This document shows, in pieces, positions 58,631 to 64,000 of a stretch of DNA of 64,000 nucleotides (position 1 is the first letter of the stretch; each line of letters begins with the position of its first letter). The notes below the pieces were generated by a model, which saw only the letters and a list, made by a program, of their open reading frames with translations, did not search any database and was not told where the DNA came from. A program made the translations under genes and the position numbers. Source of the stretch: Trichococcus flocculiformis (GTDB taxonomy: Bacteria; Bacillota; Bacilli; Lactobacillales; Aerococcaceae); the NCBI RefSeq assembly GCF_900113645.1, contig NZ_FOQC01000007.1, positions 26,656 through 90,655 of the forward strand, read 5' to 3'.

Positions 58631-60535
58631 ATGCCACATATGAAAGACTTTAACGCCATCGAGTTAGAAAAATCCTACGGGATGAAGAAACTCTTCAATA
58701 AAATATCCTTCACGATCCGCGAAGGTGAACATATCGGTCTGATCGGCCAGAACGGAACCGGAAAAAGTTCCTTGCTGGAGATCATCGCGGGAATCGAAAC
58801 TCCGGATGCCGGCAGCCTGGATGTGCCCAGTGATTATCGTGTCGGTTACTTGGCGCAGGAGCCTCAACTGAACAAAGAATCGACTGTTTTTGAAGCGGTC
58901 TATGAAGGGGAAGCGCCCATCATCAAGACGGTCCGCGCCTACGAGGAAGCTTTGGAATTGTTGGAGAAAGACAGTCTGAATCCGGATCATCAGAACCGAT
59001 ACAGTAAAGCTGAAGCTGACATGAATGCGCAAGACGCTTGGCAGACAGAGGTTCAGATCAAATCAATCCTGAACAGGTTGGGTTTGGACGACATCACGAA
59101 AAAAGTAGGCGAGCTATCCGGTGGGCAACGCAAACGCGTTGGCTTGGCGCAGGTGCTGATCCAAGCGCCGGATCTATTGTTGCTGGATGAACCGACCAAC
59201 CATCTTGACATGGACTCGATCACGTGGCTGGAAAACTATCTTGCCCAGTACAAAGGCTCCGTCCTGTTGGTGACCCATGACCGCTACTTCCTGGAGAATG
59301 CCGTCACGAAAATCATCGAACTGAAAAACGGCGGATTGGAAGTCTACACAGGAAACTACGAAGACTATTTATTCCAAAAGAGTGAACGTGAAGCCATCCA
59401 ACAAAAAATGGATGAGAAGCAGCTGAAACTCTACAAAAGCGAACTGCAATGGATGCGCAAGGGTGCCAAAGCGAGAACGACAAAGCAGCAGGCACGGATC
59501 CACCGATTTGAGGATTTGGAAAAGGTCACGCAACAAAGCACGACCGATGCCAAACTCGAAATCCAATTGGATGGTTCCCGGTTGGGCAAACGCGTCTTCA
59601 ATTTGGAGCATATCTCGCTGTTTGCGGGAGAAAAACAGATCCTCAACGATTTTTCCTATATATTCCAGTCGAACGATCGCATCGGTATCGTCGGCAAGAA
59701 CGGGGCAGGCAAGACAACCTTGCTGAATATGTTGGCAGGTGAAATAGCGATTGCCGGCGGGAATCTGATCATCGGAGAGACTGTCAAAATAGCCTATTAC
59801 AAACAGCTTTCCGAAGTGCTTCCTGGCGATAAGCGCGTCATCAATTACCTGCAGGAAATCGCGGAAGAGGTGAAATTAAGCGACGGCATTGTCGTCAGCG
59901 TCACGGAAATGCTGGAGACCTTCCTCTTCCCGCGCGAAACCCACGGCAGCCTAATCAGTTCGTTATCAGGAGGGGAAAAGCGTCGACTTTACTTGTTGAA
60001 GCTGCTGATGACGAAACCGAATGTGCTGCTGATGGATGAGCCGACAAACGACTTGGATATCGATACGTTGACTGTTCTGGAGGATTACTTGAACAGCTTC
60101 GGCGGAGCCGTCATCACCGTATCGCATGACCGTTATTTCCTGGACAAAGTGGCTGACAAGCTCTTGATCCTGAATGATGAAGGCAAACCGGGCGTATTCT
60201 TTGGGGATATGAGCGAATATTTACTTGTATCCAGCCAAAAAGAGAGCGAGGCTGCTAAGCAGGAAAGCAAGAAAGCTTCAGCACCTGTACTTACTCAGGA
60301 TGCGGTCAAGGAAAAGACAAAATGGACCTACATGGAGCAGAAGGAATGGACCACAATCGAGGACGACATTTCCGAACTTGAGGAAAAAAGCCTGACATTG
60401 CAGAGCGCGATGGCCGAAAACGCTTCGGACTTCGAAAAGCTGACCCAATTGCAACAGGAATTGGACAATACAGAAGCAGCGCTTGCCGAAAAATGGGAAC
60501 GCTGGGAATATCTCAGTCAGTTCGCCAAAGATTAA
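58631..60535 (+). CDS. ABC-F family ATPase, Uup/YfmR-like
   Basis: This 634-aa soluble protein has two ABC ATPase domains and no membrane segments. The first Walker A is GLIGQNGTGKSSLLEIIAG and its signature LSGGQRKRVGLAQVL; the second is GIVGKNGAGKTTLLNMLAG with LSGGEKRRLYLLKLL. An inter-domain linker rich in Lys/Arg (about 250-310) and a C-terminal coiled coil (about 560-630) are typical of Uup/YfmR. These act on ribosomes or branched DNA rather than in transport. Nothing singles it out as an antibiotic-resistance type. Start ATG 58631 is 3 nt after AAGGA; ATG 58640 is an alternative. Confidence 0.88.
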   Translation: MPHMKDFNAIELEKSYGMKKLFNKISFTIREGEHIGLIGQNGTGKSSLLEIIAGIETPDAGSLDVPSDYRVGYLAQEPQLNKESTVFEAVYEGEAPIIKTVRAYEEALELLEKDSLNPDHQNRYSKAEADMNAQDAWQTEVQIKSILNRLGLDDITKKVGELSGGQRKRVGLAQVLIQAPDLLLLDEPTNHLDMDSITWLENYLAQYKGSVLLVTHDRYFLENAVTKIIELKNGGLEVYTGNYEDYLFQKSEREAIQQKMDEKQLKLYKSELQWMRKGAKARTTKQQARIHRFEDLEKVTQQSTTDAKLEIQLDGSRLGKRVFNLEHISLFAGEKQILNDFSYIFQSNDRIGIVGKNGAGKTTLLNMLAGEIAIAGGNLIIGETVKIAYYKQLSEVLPGDKRVINYLQEIAEEVKLSDGIVVSVTEMLETFLFPRETHGSLISSLSGGEKRRLYLLKLLMTKPNVLLMDEPTNDLDIDTLTVLEDYLNSFGGAVITVSHDRYFLDKVADKLLILNDEGKPGVFFGDMSEYLLVSSQKESEAAKQESKKASAPVLTQDAVKEKTKWTYMEQKEWTTIEDDISELEEKSLTLQSAMAENASDFEKLTQLQQELDNTEAALAEKWERWEYLSQFAKD

Positions 60536-60814
60536 TGTATATATGGAACCAGAGTTGCCTAAACGTTTGTCTTTCCTATTCGTTCTTGTAATCTTAATGG
60601 CAGATTCTAAAAAGAGTAGGGTTCAATCTACTTTCAGGATGAAGTATTCGGTTATGTTCATGTATTTTTGTAGATTCTTAAAGTGGTCTTGAATATTTCA
60701 TATTACCTAAGACAGTTAAGGACTAATGCTTTTTCATCTAAAAATTAGTTTGCTTATTTTTCAATTCAACATCAGAGGTAATGACCAAATAAAATTATTA
60801 AGGTGGTAATAATC
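60536..60814 (+). other. AT-rich leader of the two-gene island
   Basis: These 279 bases between the ABC-F stop and the first island gene are strongly AT-rich and hold no recognisable gene. No terminator for the ABC-F gene and no convincing consensus promoter was found. A weak inverted repeat CTAAT...ATTAG lies near 60723-60748. AAGGTGG at 60800-60806 is the ribosome-binding site of the next gene. Confidence 0.5.
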
Positions 60815-61639
60815 ATGACAATTAATTTGCGAGATATCATAGAAAATGCTGACATCGCTGTTGCTTTAGATTGGTATAAGGATGATAATGACGGCTATAC
60901 TCAGATTGGTAGATTAGTACATGACTTAAAATACTTATATATTAATAATACTCAGGATCCTTTATTCACTTATTGTGTTGATCAACTAGCAACTGAATTC
61001 AAAAAATTCATAGACCAGCTTGAAAACTCAATTCCAAACTTTCGTATAGTTGCAATTTCCCCAGTCCCAAGTTACAATCCAAAAACCGCCATTAATCCAA
61101 ACGGAAGTACAAAAATAATGTATTTAGTTACTGAGAGGTTAGGGAGTATTATGGATAGGAAATTTTCTTTTAATCTTGCAGAAAAAATGACTGATAAGCA
61201 AGCAAAGACCAATCCATTGCAACCAGAAGATATTAAAGCAAGGATTCTGCCTGAAGCAGATCAGAATGCAACCATCTTAGTAATTGATGACTTATTTGGT
61301 AATGGAAATAGTGCTAATATTACTTTAAAAGCAATTAAAGAAAAGAACCCACATGTCAAACTTATCTTTGTAACAGCTACTAAAAATAAGTATGGAGGTT
61401 TAGGGCATACAGTAGTGGGGAAACTAAATTCAAACATGCCCAAAACAGCAGACAATGGGCATCAATATTTTAAAATCGATTTTAATTATGACAATAGTGA
61501 TGAGCATGTTAATGTTTTTGAGGATAATGCTTTCTTCGATGCAATCAAAGAAATGGATACAGGAGCCCTCATTAATTTTCAAGTCAAAAGAAATAAAAAG
61601 GGTTATTGGAATATTAGTAAAATAAACAGTATAAATTAG
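60815..61639 (+). CDS. ComF-like phosphoribosyltransferase-fold protein
   Basis: This 274-aa cytoplasmic protein has a central region (about 76-195) that fits a type I phosphoribosyltransferase fold. AISPVPSYNPK (80-90) resembles the PVP start of ComF domains. VIDDLFGNGNSA (156-167) occupies the place of the PRPP-binding VxDDxxTTGxT loop, here with N/G/N replacing the usual T/T/G. The N-terminal 75 residues, with HDLKYLYINNTQD, recall the ComF lead-in. The C-terminal 70 residues (LINFQVKRNKKGYWNISKI) look like a separate small beta domain. The start follows AAGGTGG by 8 nt. The DNA is AT-rich, unlike the neighbours. Substrate and role are unknown; it is paired with a SLOG protein. Confidence 0.65.
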   Translation: MTINLRDIIENADIAVALDWYKDDNDGYTQIGRLVHDLKYLYINNTQDPLFTYCVDQLATEFKKFIDQLENSIPNFRIVAISPVPSYNPKTAINPNGSTKIMYLVTERLGSIMDRKFSFNLAEKMTDKQAKTNPLQPEDIKARILPEADQNATILVIDDLFGNGNSANITLKAIKEKNPHVKLIFVTATKNKYGGLGHTVVGKLNSNMPKTADNGHQYFKIDFNYDNSDEHVNVFEDNAFFDAIKEMDTGALINFQVKRNKKGYWNISKINSIN

Positions 61640-61648
61640 GTGATTAAT

Positions 61649-62293
61649 TTGTTAAAAATGTTCATTAGTGGCAGTATAGCAAACAACACTATACCTGATG
61701 AGGTTATTAAATCTGTAGACGTAAGTATGGATAAAAACTATGTAATACTAGTTGGAGATGCTAAAGGTGTTGATAAAAATATTCAAGATTTGTTGAAAAT
61801 AAACAATTATAGCAACGTTAATATTTATCATATAGGGAATAAACCTAGAAATTTAGCAGATAAGAACTGGAAACAGTTTAAAGTCATCATAGATGAATCA
61901 AATCCCAAATTATTTAAAGATGGTAAATTTACTCGTTCAGCTCAAATGATTAAAGATAAACGAATGGTTAGTGAAGCTGATTTTGGCTTAGTCATTTGGC
62001 AGGACGTTTCAACGAATCGCTTTGGAAATGTTCAAGTAAGCAAAGGATCACTAAACAACATTTATAATTTATTAAAGATGGGAAAACCTGTTGGCCTTTA
62101 TTTTGTACCAAAACCTGATGAAGGAATTATAAAGTTGACTGACTTAACATATTTCGAAAATGGAGTTATCAGCAATATGGTAAATGTGAAAACCAAACAG
62201 TATTATTATGAAATGAAATCTGAATATGAGAAAGTAGAAACTCAAAAGAAACATGATAAAAAATCTCAAGGTGAGCAGTTGAAATTTTTTTGA
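61649..62293 (+). CDS. DprA-like SLOG (Rossmann-type nucleotide-binding) protein
   Basis: In this 214-aa protein residues 1-155 fit the SLOG superfamily, which includes DprA, LOG and TIR-linked sensors. MFISGSI opens the first strand, LVGDAKGVDKN (34-44) is the glycine-rich loop, EADFGLVIWQD (109-119) is a core strand, and SKGSLNNIYNLLKMGKPVGL (131-150) matches the G-[ST]-x-N-x4-A..GKPV helix. The tail (180-214) is charged. TTG 61649 is preferred, with AGGTGA 5 nt upstream; GTG 61640 and ATG 61658 are alternatives. It starts within 10 nt of the upstream gene's stop, implying coupling. AT-rich composition suggests transfer. Ligand and function are unknown. Confidence 0.65.
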   Translation: MLKMFISGSIANNTIPDEVIKSVDVSMDKNYVILVGDAKGVDKNIQDLLKINNYSNVNIYHIGNKPRNLADKNWKQFKVIIDESNPKLFKDGKFTRSAQMIKDKRMVSEADFGLVIWQDVSTNRFGNVQVSKGSLNNIYNLLKMGKPVGLYFVPKPDEGIIKLTDLTYFENGVISNMVNVKTKQYYYEMKSEYEKVETQKKHDKKSQGEQLKFF

Positions 62294-62360
62294 TAGTTTC
62301 GAATAAACAAAATCTGGAGTGTCTATTTTAATTCAATATTATTGATATAGGAGAAACAAG

Positions 62361-63308
62361 ATGACAAAACAATATTTGGATTTAGCAAGAACCGTCCTGG
62401 AAACAGGCGCGACGAAACACGACCGTACTGGTACCGGCACGAAAAGCATCTTCGGATATCAGATGCGTTTCGACTTGGCTGAAGGCTTTCCGATCCTGAC
62501 GACCAAGAAAGTCGCTTTCGGACTCATCAAGAGCGAACTACTGTGGTTCCTAAAAGGTGACACGAACATCAAATACTTGTTGGAAAACAACAACCACATC
62601 TGGGATGAGTGGGCATTTGAGCGCTACGCGAAATCAGCAGACTACACAGGGCCGAATATGGCTGACTTCGGCCACCGGGTCCTGAAAGAAGAAGGCTTCA
62701 AAGCAATCTATGATGCCGAAATGGCCAAATTCCGCGAAGCGATTTTGACGGATGAAGCCTTTGCAGCAAAACATGGTGAATTGGGCAACATTTATGGGTC
62801 CCAATGGCGCCGCTGGAAAACGACGCAAGGGGAATTCATCGATCAGATCAGCGATGTCATCGAAATGATCAAAAAGAATCCGAATTCCAGAAGGCTGATG
62901 GTTTCCGCCTGGAATCCGGAAGACGTCCCTTCGATGGCCTTGCCGCCTTGCCACACCCTGTTCCAATTCTATGTCACGGATGGGAAGCTCAGCTGCCAAC
63001 TGTACCAGCGGAGCGCGGATATATTTTTGGGCGTGCCATTCAACATAGCCAGCTACGCTTTATTGACGCATCTGATCGCAAACGAAACGGGGCTTGAAGT
63101 CGGGGAATTCATCCATACGTTCGGGGATGCCCATCTATATCTGAATCATATCGAACAGATCGAGTTGCAGCTTTCCAGAGAACCGTTTGCTTTACCGAAA
63201 CTGGTGCTGAAGCATCCGGAGAAATCCATTTTTGAAATGGAAAAAGAGGATATCGTCCTGGAGGGCTACAAGAGCCACCCGGGCATCAAAGCACCGATCG
63301 CTGTATAA
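62361..63308 (+). CDS. thyA: Thymidylate synthase
   Basis: ThyA methylates dUMP to dTMP using methylene-THF, producing dihydrofolate. It shows [20 protein letters not shown] (folate and phosphate binding). The catalytic cysteine is in [15 protein letters not shown], and [20 protein letters not shown] follows. The 315-aa length includes the insertion at about 85-140 common in Lactobacillales enzymes. AGGAGAAAC lies before the ATG. The dihydrofolate reductase gene follows at 97 nt, closing the folate cycle. Confidence 0.97.
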   Translation: MTKQYLDLARTVLETGATKHDRTGTGTKSIFGYQMRFDLAEGFPILTTKKVAFGLIKSELLWFLKGDTNIKYLLENNNHIWDEWAFERYAKSADYTGPNMADFGHRVLKEEGFKAIYDAEMAKFREAILTDEAFAAKHGELGNIYGSQWRRWKTTQGEFIDQISDVIEMIKKNPNSRRLMVSAWNPEDVPSMALPPCHTLFQFYVTDGKLSCQLYQRSADIFLGVPFNIASYALLTHLIANETGLEVGEFIHTFGDAHLYLNHIEQIELQLSREPFALPKLVLKHPEKSIFEMEKEDIVLEGYKSHPGIKAPIAV

Positions 63309-63405
63309 ATTTTTCATATCGAGGAAAAGGAGGCTGCCGCCATCAGGTTCCGTAAAGGTGCCTGATCGGTCCGGGCGCTGGCTCGGTTGCGCGGCAAAAC
63401 ATAAG

Positions 63406-63894
63406 ATGATCGCATTATTATGGGCTGAAGACGACAATGGAATCATAGGGAAAGGCGGCACATTGCCTTGGCACCTGCCGAATGATCTGAAGTACTTCAA
63501 GGAAAAAACATTGAACCACAAAATCGTGATGGGCAGAAAAACGTTCGAGGGAATGGGATCACGCCCGTTGCCGAAAAGGGAAAGCATCATCTTGACGAGG
63601 CAAACCGAGTACAGCCATGCAGGCGTTACTGTCCTGCATGACGTCAAAGAAGTATTGGCGTTGGATAATGAAGAGGACACGCTTTTCATCATCGGCGGCA
63701 GTGAAATTTTTGAACTATTTCTGCCGTTTGCGGATATCCTGTATCAGACCGTCATTCATGCCGACTTTGACGGGGATACTTATTTCCCTGCAGTCGACTG
63801 GAACGAGTGGGGACTTGAGTCATCAACCTTAGGCGTTGTAGATGACAAAAACTGCTTCGAACATGAATTCAAGGTCTTCAAACGGGTGAACTAG
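63406..63894 (+). CDS. folA: Dihydrofolate reductase
   Basis: This enzyme reduces dihydrofolate from the thyA reaction to THF. The 162-aa chain starts MIALLWAEDDNGIIGKGGTL, then LPWHLPNDLKYFKEKTLNHK and VMGRKTFEGMG (NADPH binding). IIGGSEIFELFLPFADILYQ near 105 is also diagnostic. The frame is open far upstream into thyA, but homology starts at ATG 63406. The ribosome-binding site there is weak (ACATAAG), while a strong AAGGAGG lies about 70 nt upstream without a start codon (see findings). Confidence 0.93.
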   Translation: MIALLWAEDDNGIIGKGGTLPWHLPNDLKYFKEKTLNHKIVMGRKTFEGMGSRPLPKRESIILTRQTEYSHAGVTVLHDVKEVLALDNEEDTLFIIGGSEIFELFLPFADILYQTVIHADFDGDTYFPAVDWNEWGLESSTLGVVDDKNCFEHEFKVFKRVN

Positions 63895-63933
63895 GCAGAA
63901 AAGGAGCTGGGAAATAACTCTTGCCCAACAAAA

Positions 63934-63982
63934 AAATCCATCCATTCACTTGGTTAAAAAGTGAATGGATGGATTTGTTTTT
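63934..63982. terminator. Terminator after the DHFR gene
   Basis: A perfect 18-bp inverted repeat (63934-63951 with 63959-63976) with core TCCATCCATTCAC and a 7-nt loop is preceded by an A-run and followed by GTTTTT. Confidence 0.93.
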
Positions 63983-64000
63983 AGAAGAAATAACGAATGA

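Noticed and set aside
63232..63405. Upstream extension of the DHFR frame
   Set aside because: It overlaps thyA in another frame and has no DHFR similarity before ATG 63406.

Overview
This window is an ordinary low-GC Gram-positive (Bacillota) housekeeping chromosome segment. Gene content and small-gene style point to the order Lactobacillales: PEP carboxykinase next to dnaJ, a RibU ECF component under an FMN riboswitch, an S1-family rpsA, an HrcA/CIRCE chaperone operon, and recU-PBP1A. The moderate GC content suggests a Carnobacteriaceae member such as Trichococcus. That placement is inferred and was not tested against a database. No rRNA, tRNA, CRISPR array, transposase or prophage gene was seen.

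Layout. 1-4569: scpA (partial), scpB, rluB and the ResD/ResE-like two-component pair. 4570-9049: FMN riboswitch and ribU, a convergent ferredoxin, the ypbB-like/recQ pair and a LysM membrane protein. 9114-13205: cmk, rpsA, der and hup. 13408-18276: TPR protein, ypiB, dapB, a cca gene fused in frame to a hot-dog thioesterase domain, and an isolated hypothetical gene. 18552-25881: dinG, ypmB-like, aspB, asnS, dnaD and nth. This run (resDE, ribU, fer, ypbB, recQ, ypbE-like, cmk, rpsA, der, hup, ypiAB, dapB, cca, dinG, ypmB, aspB, asnS, dnaD, nth) follows the order familiar from Bacillus. 25961-29157 (minus): pbp1A and recU. 29383-40940: tig, clpX, engB, an MFS transporter, dnaG-rpoD, trmK-nif3-pepT and a DUF1294 gene. 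40981-45033: degV (minus), truB, ribF and hemW. 45169-49867: hrcA-grpE-dnaK-dnaJ under CIRCE. 50082-58447: pckA, lepA, ahpC-ahpF and fhs. 58631-63894: an Uup/YfmR-like ABC-F gene, an AT-rich two-gene island, then thyA and a dihydrofolate reductase gene.

The least ordinary part is the island at about 60540-62340. It is clearly richer in A+T than its surroundings. It encodes a ComF-like phosphoribosyltransferase-fold protein and, directly downstream, a DprA-like SLOG Rossmann protein. The two look translationally coupled and were dropped between an ABC-F gene and thyA. This is the best candidate here for an undescribed nucleotide-centred (possibly defence or signalling) system. Other items worth attention are the CCA-enzyme/FlK-type thioesterase fusion, whose predicted catalytic Thr-Glu-His spacing matches FlK; a decayed minus-strand reading frame between ahpF and fhs that resembles a NERD-domain protein; a short fragment that looks like the 5' end of a group II intron just after the pckA terminator; and several structured leaders (ribU, rpsA, hup).
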